In this document: positions 1 through 10,400 of the stretch, piece after piece
Layout: each line of letters opens with the position of its first letter
Position numbering within the stretch: the stretch's first letter is position 1
Assembly: GCA_028095005.1 (NCBI GenBank)
Contig: CM051461.1
Coordinates: 28,145,432 to 28,209,431 of the forward strand
DNA length: 64,000 nt
From: Rhynchospora pubera
Lineage: Eukaryota; Streptophyta; Magnoliopsida; Poales; Cyperaceae
Direction of reading: 5' to 3'
The notes under the pieces: model-generated
What the model was told of the DNA's origin: nothing
The model's database searches: none
Seen by the model: the letters and a program-made list of their open reading frames with translations, nothing else
Translations under genes and position numbers: made by a program

Positions 1-209
1 AAACATACAAACTTTTAGCATTAAGATGCTTTGAATTTGCAATTAAATAGAACACAAATATTTTTAGATGAAAATCGATTAGAAAAACCAATTTGACCTT
101 ATCCCTCCGTAGAAAAATGATTATTTTATTATTTATTTTTTATCATTGGCAATAAACATTGAATGCTTGAGGTGACCTAATTTTTATGAAAATTTATGTT
201 ATGATGCAG

Positions 210-337
210 TGAAGTGGCACTATATGGCTGCAGTCTTCGACAAAACCGCCATCATTTCAGGTCAGATGGATTTGGTTAGAAGACCTGTCCACGCTCCTCT
301 CAAGTCTGTTTTTGATACCGAGTACCAGTATCTTTGA
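210..337 (+). CDS. possible terminal exon of an unrecognised gene
   Basis: After a plausible acceptor (TTATGATGCAG ending at 209) an open frame of 41 codons runs to a TGA at 335-337. It reads KWHYMAAVFDKTAIISGQ, then MDLVRRPVHAP, and ends EYQYL. Composition and codon use look coding, unlike the AT-rich surroundings, and the stop is followed by AT-rich sequence as expected for a 3' UTR. The rest of the gene would lie to the left of the window. I do not recognise the family. It could also be a gene fragment carried by the Helitron whose 3' end lies at 766. Confidence 0.35.
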
Positions 338-377
338 TGTGGCATGGTGGAATATGCACTGGAGCATGGGGCTAGAA

Positions 378-766
378 TCTCTCTAATAATACTGAATTGA
401 ATGTTTATACTTCATATAAGCTTGATTTATTCAAAAAGTGAAAAATTTTCCTCGCTTTTTGCCTGAAGGGGAATGGCTAGGTTTATTAATACTGATCAAA
501 TGTATGATCGCTCTATTTGAATTTCTTCAATTGCTTCTATGTTTTTTTAAAAATTCAATGTATATGGATGCTAAAGCAACTTATGTATGATGCTTATGCA
601 CTTAATGTTTTACACCTTATGTGAAAAGAAAAATTATGGCGTTTTGCCTTTGCACTTATAAGCATGTCGTACAGAATTTAGACTTAATGACAAATTATTA
701 GTGATTCTTAAAATTGAAATATAAAAAATCCGCTAAGGCGCGGCGAAGCCGCGCTTCCCCACCTAG
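378..766 (+). mobile_element. Helitron 3' end; short non-autonomous element possible
   Basis: The sequence seen is a GC-rich hairpin (GCGCGGC-GAA-GCCGCGC, 738-754), then TTCCCCAC and CTAG (763-766), followed by T. A short hairpin about 10 bases before CTRR|T is the hallmark of a Helitron 3' terminus. A possible 5' terminus, A|TCTCTCTAATAATACT, lies at 378, giving a 389-bp element. The 3' end is well supported; the 5' end is a guess, and the element may start outside the window. Confidence 0.45.
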
Positions 767-1816
767 TTGTATGATTAAATCGTGATGGTACCAAAATTGG
801 TACTAGGAAAAGATAAATATAGCGTTCAGTTTTTGTTTTAATTATTGTATGATTAAATGTGTCGGTATTAAATACAATAATATGCACACAAAACATCAAT
901 TAATACGCGCACAAAATTGGACGCAAATTATGTGCTAATTTTTGTGGGCCCGGTAATTTTTATTAGAGTGGGTATTAAATTGCGTCTTTATACCCATTTT
1001 GATATAGTTTGAAATAAGAACGCTAACGTTTAGGAAGAGGAATTTGGGGAAGCGATATTGGCGTCGCTATAGCGATTTTAACACTACCCACGGTTTCACG
1101 AATTAATCATCTCCGTCGATTTCACGCAAATGGTACTCGTTAGCGGCGCGATTATTTGAGTGCGTAGGGTTGCGTCAGTAAAGGGACACAACTAGCTTTC
1201 TGCGTTAAATTAGCCACCCAAATACTCGAAGCAGAAAAACCATATTCTAGTAGTGAGTGTCCATAGGTAGGCAAAGCTTTTCTTGTTTAATCTATATATA
1301 CTTGTGAGAAAAATGTTATTCTCTTATAAGATAGATAATTTATTTTTTATTTTTTATATTTAGGGTCAAAGTGGTACTGGTTATTCTAAAATGGTGCCGT
1401 GTTTATAAACTATAATCACTCGATGTGAGGGCAAATAAAAATTTGAAAAAAAAGTTATAATTCAACAAATATAAAAATCAACATAGAAAAAAGATAATTA
1501 AATAAAAAATATATTTATTTACAAATAAAATTATTTTAAAAATTATAGGCGAGAAAATTTTCCATATGAGCTCTCTTCTGAAAAAAATAATGTAATTCTT
1601 ATTCTAATTAGTTATCTTTTTCTTTCTTGATGAAAATCAATAATTAAATGTATTTTCATCTCAAGATCATCATCCATCCAAAAACAAAATCATCTCTCAA
1701 TTTAGGAGGTGGGTATAATTTAGATCTAGAAGTAGATACACTATTGGATGTGCGCTTTTAAGGAGTAGGATGTCGGACCAAAGTCCTCTAGCGAGCAGAA
1801 ATCGCTAACGTGTAGC
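767..1816. other. intergenic, no gene seen
   Basis: No sustained coding frame in any phase. It holds GC-richer patches around 1020-1200 (including the palindrome CGCTATAGCG), probably remnants of another transposon, and AT-rich sequence from 1300 to 1600. Confidence 0.6.
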
Positions 1817-1884
1817 GGACCGATTACTATCCATCCGATAGATCTAATCTGGACCGATTACTATCCATCCAATCGATCTAATCT
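1817..1884. repeat. 34-bp tandem duplication, two copies
   Basis: Two adjacent 34-bp units, each starting GGACCGATTACTATCCATCC and ending GATCTAATCT, differ at two or three positions. The units are 1817-1850 and 1851-1884. A third GGACCG occurs just downstream. Confidence 0.75.
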
Positions 1885-2433
1885 CGACGGGTAATTTTTA
1901 CGGACCGCACGAATTACGGACCGAAACAGAGGATGTGGATTCGTACATAGGATGTCCATATAATTATAATTATGACATTTGAAGTACGAAAATAAATAAC
2001 AATCGAATTGATTAGTTAAAAAGGACAAAATTAAATATAGTTAAAAAAGACTACTTCAAAGTGATTATATTCCATGAATAATTTAAATTTCAGTACCGTT
2101 CACATTTTTTTCCTACTGTTACTTGACAGGAATCCCCTATTAATTTCCGTCTCTTTATAAGCATCGATCGAAGCAATTATTTGCGACATCATCTCAAGTT
2201 CTCTTGAACGGTTAAACCATAATTATTAATTATTGGTTAGCACTTATAACCTCACGTGCTTCAGTTTTAAGTTTTAAATTGACTCACCTAACATTTATGT
2301 GCTTGTGTTGTTTTGTCTCAACATGTGATTTTTGGGGACTTTTAGTTAGATGAGCCTGGGTTTGTGTTATGGAGCACTTTAGATTATGTGTTTAGTTTTT
2401 ATATTTTTTGAAAATTGATTACTGTCATCTGAA
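1885..2433. other. intergenic, no gene seen
   Basis: AT-rich sequence without a coding frame or clear repeat structure. Confidence 0.55.
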
Positions 2434-2662
2434 GTTTTGTCATCGCTTGAATAAAATGAACATACAAAATAGATAAGATTTACATATAAATAATCAAAAT
2501 GAACAGAAAAAAATAATAATTTCAATAAAAATAAATTGAATATGCATACAAAAATCTAAATAAGAGATGACAAAACTTATATTTTGTATGTGTTCACATT
2601 AATCATTTATATGGTCACCTCGTTTATTTTATATGTTTTATTTATTCAAATGATGACAAAAC
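2434..2662. mobile_element. 229-bp MITE with about 70-bp inverted ends
   Basis: The left arm starts GTTTTGTCATCGCTTGAATA. The reverse complement of the right arm starts GTTTTGTCATCATTTGAATA. Similarity continues for about 70 bases on each side up to a ...ATGAACA / ...GTGAACA motif, so almost the whole element folds back. No target duplication is clear, so the superfamily is not assigned. Confidence 0.6.
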
Positions 2663-2809
2663 CGTAAATGAAAGTTATCATTTTTCATATCTTTTGTATT
2701 TTAGATATCCAGCTGATTTTCTTTGACCCGAAATTATTTTATATAAGAATTCTAACATCAAAAATTTTAATACAAAGAATTAATATTTTTTTAATAAGAA
2801 GAAAGTTCT

Positions 2810-3000
2810 AACGCGTTTATAAACCGCGCGTCTCTCTCTCCTCTCGAACGCGTTTATAAAACGGATAAGAAAGTTTCTTACCCGTTTATAAAATGCGCTA
2901 GAATGCCTGCCTTTTGTGCGCTTCTTTAACGCAATTAACGCGTTTATAAAACGGATACCCTCCTTACCCGTTTATAAAACGCGCTAGAGAGGAGAGATTC
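2810..3000. repeat. left array of TTTATAAA palindromic motifs in the MULE
   Basis: Five copies of a motif of the form CGCG-TTTATAAA-ACGG or its inverse CCG-TTTATAAA-ACGCG lie near 2812, 2848, 2882, 2939 and 2967. Most are paired head to head around short spacers, so each pair could form a stem. Arrays inside the terminal inverted repeats are candidate transposase-binding sites. This is inference from position and repetition. Confidence 0.75.
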
Positions 3001-3107
3001 GTTACTTTGGTTATTTCAACCAAACTTTAATCATTTCAATCAAACTTTAGTCATTTACCAACAGTTTTTGTATATAATTTTGTGAATTTATAACCGCGTT
3101 ATTCGAA

Positions 3108-3116
3108 GTTATATAA
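3108..3116 (+). promoter_or_regulatory. possible TATA box for the first MULE ORF
   Basis: TTATATAAG lies just inside the left terminal repeat, about 155 bases before the ATG at 3270. Transcription reading inward from a terminal repeat is the usual arrangement in Mutator elements. Confidence 0.4.
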
Positions 3117-3269
3117 GACTATATCTTCTCGCCGAATTGAAATCGTCCACAACAGATTATCTCTTCCATTTTAAAAACCTATCAATCAAATCCAAAAATA
3201 TCTACAATTACAATATATGTCAACCAATGTCCAACTTTTGGTGCTTTTTACTTCCACATCGGTTGTAGT

Positions 3270-3929
3270 ATGCATACCACATATGCTGATATTCGAAATG
3301 AATTATACAGCAGGCTACAGATTTTAGAAACCCAGTACACTTTGAATATCCACAGTCATTACAATGATATAGTAAATAGGAGATATGAATCTCTATTTTT
3401 TCCTATAAATTCTGAAGATCAATGGCGCCTTTTTTACCACGAGACACTCGAGACGAGAGGACTACCCATTATTGAGTTGCATGTTGATTTCATCCCCATA
3501 TATGGCACGGGACCGGATCTGAACCTAACATCCCTTGATGAGCCCAGTAGCAGTGAGCCAAACACTTCCTTAAACCTTATGTGTGGTCAGCATTCCACCC
3601 CTTATCAATACACTGGCGAGCAGTCCGTTCCTACGCAAGACAATAGCACATCAGGAGATGATGTCGAGGTTATCGATGGTGATGAAGATGAGGGTTCAGC
3701 GACTTACTCCGACCTTCCTACCGAAGAAGAATATACCGATGTGGAGGACTTCTTCGAGAGAGAAGTGCCTTTCTATGCAAACTGCGACCAGCCGTACGTT
3801 TCAGGAAGGACGGACTTGCACCATCCTGTAAGTGAATTGTGTGATATTTCCATGTTTGAGTATGTTGGTATGCCGGACCCTAGTTTAGGGCCACAAGGCG
3901 AACTTGCTCCTGGTAAAAGATTAGGTTAA
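3270..3929 (+). CDS. MULE ORF1, possibly a truncated MuDR-type transposase N-terminus
   Basis: A 219-residue ORF. The first 80 residues (MHTTYADIRNELYSRLQ near the start, SEDQWRLFYHE near 50, LPIIELHVDF near 65) resemble the PB1-like N-terminal region of plant MuDR-family transposases. This is judged by eye and not searched. Residues 85-170 are acidic and Ser/Thr-rich (GDDVEVIDGDEDEG), which is also usual between that region and the catalytic domain. The C-terminus stops before any DDE or SWIM domain could appear, so it cannot be a complete transposase. A second ORF in another frame starts at 3217 (MSTNVQLLVLF) and overlaps the start. Its residues look like the missing N-terminus, which suggests an old frameshift or an unrecognised intron. 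The gene lies just inside the left terminal repeat, which probably supplies its promoter. Confidence 0.45.
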   Translation: MHTTYADIRNELYSRLQILETQYTLNIHSHYNDIVNRRYESLFFPINSEDQWRLFYHETLETRGLPIIELHVDFIPIYGTGPDLNLTSLDEPSSSEPNTSLNLMCGQHSTPYQYTGEQSVPTQDNSTSGDDVEVIDGDEDEGSATYSDLPTEEEYTDVEDFFEREVPFYANCDQPYVSGRTDLHHPVSELCDISMFEYVGMPDPSLGPQGELAPGKRLG

Positions 3930-4137
3930 AAAAAATAACTAATTCTAGATATCTGTGATGTTTCATGCAAAACAAATCGAGAAGTTCGAGCGGAAACTAG
4001 CAATAAACAAAATATTGTAATGGTTTGCCTGCAAAAATCGAATTGTAAGTGGCGATTGCTGGATAAAGGCTCAGTATTTTTTTTTGTGATTTTGTGATAC
4101 GAAATAGAAGAACGAGTTCAGAGTTATATATAGGCAA

Positions 4138-4460
4138 TTATTTACCCGTTTAAAAAACACGCAATAACCATTCTAGCGCGTTTTATAAAGGGGTAAGAAG
4201 GATCTGCCAAAATTTACCGCTCAAACACAGTGTTACGCTGCCCAAAACATAACTGACACCTTCGAACCCATTTATAAAACGTGTTCAAAGCCTTCAAACA
4301 TGTTTTATAAACAGGTACGAAGGTGGAGTCCAATTTTTGCCGCTAAAACAAACTGACAGACTGCTTCTGCTGTAAATTACATTAATTCAATCCTTCGTAA
4401 CCGTTTATAAAACGCGTTCGAGCCCTTCTTACGCGTTTTATAAACGGGTACGAAGGGTTG
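4138..4460. repeat. internal array of TTTATAAA palindromic motifs in the MULE
   Basis: About six copies of the terminal-repeat motif (near 4146, 4177, 4268, 4303, 4401 and 4430) recur in the middle of the element, in head-to-head pairs with spacers containing GAAGG/CCTTC. They sit between the end of ORF1 and the start of ORF2. The third array is unexpected, because such motifs are normally confined to the ends. It may act as a promoter for ORF2 or be a relic of a nested copy. Confidence 0.65.
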
Positions 4461-4465
4461 AGTTT

Positions 4466-4474
4466 ATTTATACT
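4466..4474 (+). promoter_or_regulatory. possible TATA-like box for the second MULE ORF
   Basis: TTTATTTATA follows the internal motif array and precedes a CT- and GA-rich leader. It lies about 110 bases before the first ATG (4581) of the downstream reading frame. Confidence 0.3.
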
Positions 4475-4594
4475 CCTTCCTCTCCGTATTTTCTCTCCGA
4501 AAATTCAGAAATCCGAAAAAATTTAGAGAAGTTACGCAGAGAGAGAAATCGAGAAAACAAAATTTCAACTAAACCACGTCATGTTTGTACCGGT

Positions 4595-4867
4595 GTGCTT
4601 CTCCAAGGAGATGGACGAATAACTAAACGAGATATTCTTCGACACGTCTACTTGCACTACCCTTCCGACAAATTTTACGTGAAGGTTTTTCAACGCGATA
4701 TTTTTGAAGTGAGAGGACCGAAATACTGGACTGATGTAGTTAAGAGGGATGAAGGATACCATGTCCGACGTGGAAATGGAATCGTATGGTTGCGTTTGCA
4801 ACAGGCATGTCCTCCTGATTTTGAAAATCATCCGTTAAATGGAAATGACATATATCATTTGGACTGA
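4595..4867 (+). CDS. MULE ORF2, unknown small basic protein, start uncertain
   Basis: About 90 residues, ending DYHLD-like (NGNDIYHLD) at a TGA/TAA boundary at 4864-4867. It is rich in aromatic and charged residues (DILRHVYLHYPSDKFYVKVF, then GYHVRRGNGIVWLRLQQ). I recognise no family. The frame is open upstream of 4595, but the first codon there is GTG. The first ATG of the leader (4581) is in another frame and gives MFVPVCFSKEMDE before a stop. Reading that peptide and then crossing one frame into ITKRD gives a natural-looking protein start, so the gene may carry a small frameshift. It could be a captured host fragment or an element-specific accessory gene. Confidence 0.4.
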   Translation: MLLQGDGRITKRDILRHVYLHYPSDKFYVKVFQRDIFEVRGPKYWTDVVKRDEGYHVRRGNGIVWLRLQQACPPDFENHPLNGNDIYHLD

Positions 4868-5344
4868 TTATTAGGTTTTCTATAGTTAGATGTTTTATTA
4901 TTATGTGTTTTATTATAATCTGTTTTATTTTATATTTTAGTATATGTGTATTAATTCGTGTAGTATATGTGTTGTAAGTTTTATTATCTATTTTGTTTTA
5001 ATTTTTATTTTATCCATTTGCGTTTTTTTTTTGTGAAATTCAAAATATTAATATTACGAGACATAATATTTATTTAAATTATATTACACAATATAACTCA
5101 ATAAAAATTAAAATAAAAAACACAATACGAATTAAAATTACAATTTATTAAAATTTTAAACCACACAATACAAAACAAAAAAATAAAAAATACATGATAT
5201 TAAAATTTTGAACCACATAAAAAAAATTGTAGAGGATCCATTGCTAAGGGTGGGTCGAGATAAGGGTACCGCAACTTATAGACAAGAGTCGGGTGACTGA
5301 TTGTCATATTGACTCTCTCTTTTTCTGAGACTTGGATGAAGATG

Positions 5345-5374
5345 CTTGCATGTATGCAGATTCTCATCCAAGAA
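5345..5374. repeat. short hairpin in the right half of the MULE
   Basis: An imperfect inverted repeat: CTTGGATGAAGATGCTTGCAT is followed after two bases by ATGCAGATTCTCATCCAAG. It is one of several fold-back segments between 5280 and 5570, next to the larger hairpin at 5467-5565. Exact limits are approximate. Confidence 0.55.
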
Positions 5375-5466
5375 TGTCGGCTGCGGTGTTATGGCTCGTA
5401 GAACTAGCCTAGCAAACTGCCATCTACACGTAATAACAGATTCCACCTGAAAGTTTTTAATTTAAA

Positions 5467-5565
5467 GTTGGTGGAATATTAATAGTCATAAGGATTGTGT
5501 GCGACTCTGTATCACTGAATAATTGTGCCGCATACAACCCTTATGGCTATTAATTTCGCACCAAC
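5467..5565 (-). ncRNA. miRNA-precursor-like hairpin inside the MULE
   Basis: Arms 5467-5505 and 5525-5565 are imperfect complements. Left GTTGGTGGAATATTAATAGT and right complement GTTGGTGCGAAATTAATAGC continue through CATAAGG and TTGT-TGCG. About 35 of 40 positions match, the loop is about 20 bases and the mismatches are scattered. This is the size and pairing of a plant MIRNA fold-back. On the minus strand it lies downstream of a TATA-like CTATAAATA near 5675 next to the right terminal repeat, so a promoter is available. No known miRNA is recognised and no target was seen in this window. It could equally be an inverted duplication feeding siRNA production. Confidence 0.4.
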
Positions 5566-5669
5566 TAATATTATTTTGCATTCTACCATCCAACTCTTCT
5601 TTCTTTCTAATTTTCTCTTTTTTTTCTTTCTCTTTTTTTTTTTTGAGGTTTTGGACTACAGAAGGTGGG

Positions 5670-5678
5670 GGTATTTAT
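5670..5678 (-). promoter_or_regulatory. TATA-like box reading inward from the right MULE end
   Basis: The minus strand reads CTATAAATACCCCCACC just inside the right terminal repeat. It would drive transcription toward the hairpin at 5467-5565. Supported by motif and position only. Confidence 0.35.
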
Positions 5679-5694
5679 AGAAAAAGTTGGATCC

Positions 5695-5880
5695 TCTCGA
5701 ACGCGTTTTATAAACGGATAATAAGGCTTCCTACCCGTTTTATAAACACGTAACGTCAGAAACTTGTGCCACAATCCCTGCACTCTTGAACGTGTTTTAT
5801 AAACGGGTAAGAAGCCTTTTTATCCGTTTATAAAACGCGTTCGAGAGGAGAGAGGGAGTTTAAAAACGCGTTAGAACTTT
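5695..5880. repeat. right array of TTTATAAA palindromic motifs in the MULE
   Basis: Five copies, near 5702, 5736, 5791, 5822 and 5858, mirror the left array in order and spacing (for example CGCGTTTTATAAACGG and CCGTTTATAAAACGCG). The last copy has a base change in the core (TTTAAAAA). Confidence 0.75.
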
Positions 5881-5966
5881 TTTCTTATTAAAAAAATTAT
5901 TAATTCTTTATATTAAATTTTTTTATGTTAGATAATTCCTATATAAAATAATTTCTGTCTTTGACC

Positions 5967-7489
5967 TTTAGTTAACGGAAGCAGTTGGATTTGCTAAGTT
6001 TTTTACTTTTTATGTTCCTCAGCTACTTTTGTACTGCTTTTTATTTTAAATGGAAGTCTAACTCGGCCACTTTTGATAAAATAAAAATAATAATAACTTA
6101 TAACTAACGTACTGTCGGTGGTATAATAGCTGTACTAAAACGGGACCATTAAATTAAATAGCTATACCGTGCATCCACCAAAGGTCAATTTCTTTGTAAT
6201 ACCAATCTCAGTGTCTATATTGCGTGTTCTTTCATCCCAAGACAAGTGTGTTTTTCATGAAGTTAGAAATGGTCAATGATTTACAAATTAAGATTTACCC
6301 TATGTAGAGAAACACTGGGCTTCTAGCAAAACTTAAACAGCTCTATCGAAAAAAATTAATCGGCGGAGTTACAGAAGCCGTACTGGACTCCAATGTTCTA
6401 CTAACAAATGATCTTGAGCTAGTTTAGGGTATGTAAAATCAAATACCTGAAATTTTCATATATTACTTATGAATCTGCAGACTGATTGGTCTTGAGCCAG
6501 TTTGGTTTTTTTTGTTCTATTTTTCCTATCTCTGTGTACTGCCTTGGGGAAAGTACTTTTTTTTTTCAAGAAGGAAAAATAAATAAATAAATACTATGAA
6601 ATAAGATTTGAGCTTGGGGTAAACCGGTAAAGCAAGTATTTTGAAAAAGTAGTATGTGTTGGACGTTAAAATATTATATCCATCATAATATTTCTGAAAT
6701 TGTCCAAAGAACCACGTAATTTATACAAAATAAGAAATCGTAAATTAAAACTCACAGTTTTAAAGTGCAGATATGACGTAAAGCAGAATTTCTGACCTTT
6801 TTCAATATTCCATGGTCCAAAAATGATGACAACATTAATGGCATTCTTCACTTCTTTCTACAGATTTTCTTAATTAATGGCAAATTATGGGAAAGATGCA
6901 TGCCTTTCTTAATGACAAAAATAAGTATATAAGACTAAAGCTAACTATTAAATGGATAAAAAATGAATAAATCTGGTCCATTGATTTTCTATCAAAATCA
7001 ATGCACCCTTTAAATAAAATTAATAAATAAACTTGGTTCACATATTTTAATTAGGTCACGTTAATTATAATCTTAATTATAACAGTATGTTTGGAATTTG
7101 AATCTGAACAGGATTGTTTTTAACTCCCCCCCCCCCTCTTGGGATATTATTTTTTTATTTAGAGAGAGTATTAAACAAAAAAAATATCAAGAACTGGTCA
7201 TATTAATATCTCCCCTGCCATCATTCAATTTCAAGTTTTCAACCAATGTGTTATCTAGTTCAGTTTTTAAAGTATCGGCAAAAAGTAATCATCCCACAAA
7301 GCTTTAATTACTATGGGTTTTGACTAGTAAAAACGGCGATGACTTAAGTCCTCTGAAATATTTTCTTAAACCAACTATAGATATTTAAGGCGAAGTAAAA
7401 ATAAAGTGCCCATTTAAACGAAGTTATTTAATGTACATTAATTTTTAAGAAAATTTGATCTCTTAACTCAACATTAATCATTTAATATA
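5967..7489. other. intergenic, no gene seen
   Basis: AT-rich sequence with homopolymer runs (T-run near 6560, C-run near 7125). No long frame, conserved motif or clear repeat was found. Confidence 0.55.
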
Positions 7490-10400
7490 TTAATCCCCGT
7501 GATTCAGATCCGATCCAAAACAACTGTGGGTAAACAGTTGTTTATACAGTAACACATCCAAGCCGTTCGTTTCATTGCTTCGATCCTCACCGTGTGATCC
7601 ATTCTTTCTCTTCCGTTGGATCTTCTTCTTCGAGAGGGTTCCATCCCATGTGATCTCCGTACCGAGGGTTTCCGCCAGGTAAGTCCCTCGCTTCAATTTC
7701 TTCTTCTTCATTCATTCCTCTTCTCTCTTACGAAGCCGTCTCGATCGCCTCCTTCCTATCTCTACTTTCGATCAAACTCATGGCTCTTTTCCTATACCAT
7801 TGCCTCTCTCAGCGTTGCTCCTCCATCGGTGTCAATTCTATCTACGAGGTCAGATGCCCTATCTCTCTCCCCGCCTTCTATTATTTTTCTTTTTTTTTAT
7901 CTCCTCTCTCTTCTGAACTGGGAAGGGAATAAATTGAAACATTTCAACCAATAGAGTACCTATCCATTTCGAATAATCAAAGTTTTCCCTCCGTTTCGTT
8001 TGATTTTTTTTCTCTGATTTCAGTACATTATATTTGTCTACAGGTTTTGAAAAGCTTTAATTGTGAATCATTTTTTTTTTTGTATTCAGAACTCCAACTT
8101 TTGATTGAGCGTATATTACACTTTATCCAATTTCTAACACCATGATCCTCTCTTCTATGGTTGCTTTTGAAGGCTCATCATATTTGCGCCTTCTCCCTGC
8201 ATAAACCTCAGGTGGCCAAATTTCCTCGGCTTATTCCATGTGGACTCAGCTGAGTCTTCAATATCTACTCCACTCTGTGAGGTTTTATATCTTGCTTTTT
8301 TTTTCTTTTCCAATTTTATTGTAATTCCTCTTTTAATTTCAACTCATTTTTTATTTTGTTTTTTTAATGGTTTCATGTCCAAAAGAGAACACTAAAAAGG
8401 CTGAAGACTTGACTGATGAAGGAAGGAGATGATAAGTTAATCGCGCAAAAGGTTTTTGATAGAATGCCCCAAATTAGAAAACAATGACCTCAAGAAGGTA
8501 TTTCATCAATTTATTACCACTTTATTTTTCGGTCAATTATGTTCTCTACTATTTAAAAAAATATTATACAAAGAGAAAATTAATCAGCATCTATATGCTT
8601 AACTATTAGGTGGAAAAAAATGGTGCCCAGATGGAGGAATGTGCTGAAAATGTATTTGATGGTCAGAAAAAACACTGCAAATAAGAATGTAAAATTTAAG
8701 TTTTATGTTGCTTATCATTCTTCAGTTTATTTGCTGTTCGATTGTGCAATCATACAACAACAATAATTTTTTGACATTTAATAAAATAAAATGACATGAA
8801 AATCTTTCACATAACCAACCTACAAATTTTGGCTGTTTTATTTGCTTTTGGAACAACTCCTTATTTTCTTTTGTTCATTTAGGTTGTAACACTGGAGTTT
8901 ACTGCCTACAAAGAGGAACAGGGATGTCACTGCAATTTTGCATCCTGAGTAAAATTTTACCTTAAAGACTGAATTTTTTTTCTGAATTAATGTACATTTC
9001 TCACATATCTTGGCATCTCTTTTGTTCTCATCATCATCTCTTTCTCTCTCCACCCTACCCTAGGCGACAAACAACTTGCCGCAGATCGTCACTTCCTCCT
9101 ATGGAAGAGTTCTGCTTTGAGAATTAATCAGGTTCGACGACTCGCTTCACCCTTTTCATTTGTTTATTTTGGACACAAATCAGGTGTGTTTATTTTGAGC
9201 ACAAATCAACTCACTTCTCCTAATTTTTTCCTTTGATTTTCTCCTATTTTTTGGCCCTCTCCCCCGAGGTTTCCTTTTTTGTGATATTAACAATGTCATC
9301 AATTGGAAGATCAGTCACTCCTCTTTGGATTTTAGGCTGATCAATTATGTTTCCTTCTCGAATGTAGGTAACATGGCTAAAGGCTATGGTGTTGCTATCA
9401 ATCTGTTGCTCTACATGAGAGCTTTTGTGCTATGTACTGCGTAACTGATTGGGGGCTCTAGAAATAAGACTGCGACAAGGGCTCTGCAACATACCAACTC
9501 ATACCAGTAAGATGAACTATCAATATGAAGGCTTTCAAGTTCATGCCAGCTCAAATATATTATGAAATTTTCTAAAATTGAACAGCTCAAAAGATATAAT
9601 GAAGGAAAAAACAGGAAGCTTTAAGAAAAAAGTATATATTTTTTACAAGTTGCAGACAGATTTCAGTACTTTGAGAAATAATTTTTGGTCTCTGTTACAG
9701 TTTACTTTTTAGCACTTCTATTGCTTTTGGGGTGTTCAACAACTCAAAGTATCTCTGTTGATTGGTAAGTTTTTTAATGTTTTTTTCCAGTTTGAGAACT
9801 TCTAATACATGCTTATGAAACTCTGGCATCGTCTTATTTTGCATGAAGCGCTTCGCCAGGAAAAAACGAAGGTATTATTATGGAATTTTGAAAATTTTTA
9901 TGCTGTCATGTATCTTAGAATTGAGATATTCTTTAGATGTATATTGAACTGCCAAGGTAACTTTATATTTATAGATAAGTAAATAATAGTTTTTGTCTCT
10001 AAATCTATGTTGAAACAATTTTTATCTAATATATCTGTTATGGATGCAATTGAATGACCTGCTAGGCGCTTAGTTCCTTCTTTGATTGATCATAGGTAAT
10101 AAGAGCAATATATATATCTCCCCTCACAATTTTCTATGCCAGATTTATTCCAAGGTAGGTAGAAATTTTATTTTCTATAATATATTAATATTTCATATGC
10201 GGTCATGGTTGAATGAACAGACTTAATTAGTTTCTTAATGTTACTTGTCATTGATTTTTCATGCATAGGACGATGGATGGAGGTTAGAGGAAATGGTACC
10301 AGCTGTTCGAGGATGATTCCTAAGGTTATTGCTCAAATATGTGCTTAATATCTTTAGTTCATGATTTGTCGCCTTTTTTTCCCTGTGATTAGAATCAAAT

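Larger units (their letters stand above)
2720..5966. mobile_element. Mutator-like element (MULE) with 9-bp target duplication
   Basis: The element is 2729-5957, flanked by perfect 9-bp direct repeats TCTTTGACC at 2720-2728 and 5958-5966. Nine-base duplications are the signature of the Mutator superfamily. The ends are inverted: left CGAAATTATTTTATATAAG, right (complement) CAGAAATTATTTTATATAGG. Recognisable similarity continues for about 270 bp (2729-3000 and 5690-5957). Inside lie two plus-strand ORFs (3270-3929 and about 4595-4867) and a hairpin downstream of a minus-strand promoter. No DDE catalytic core or SWIM zinc finger was found, so it is probably an internally deleted or cargo-carrying element that depends on an autonomous relative. 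Confidence 0.85.

Noticed and set aside
2810..5880. CRISPR-like array from regularly repeated TTTATAAA units
   Set aside because: Spacing is irregular, units are inverted in pairs, and the arrays lie inside a eukaryotic transposon with inverted ends.
7616..7954. Plus-strand ORF of 112 codons
   Set aside because: Ser/Leu/Phe-rich translation of a CT-rich, UTR-like block with a splice donor inside it; no conserved motif.
8440..8490. PPR-like motif (KVFDRMPQ)
   Set aside because: A single eight-residue match in a frame broken by stops on both sides; too short to call a gene.
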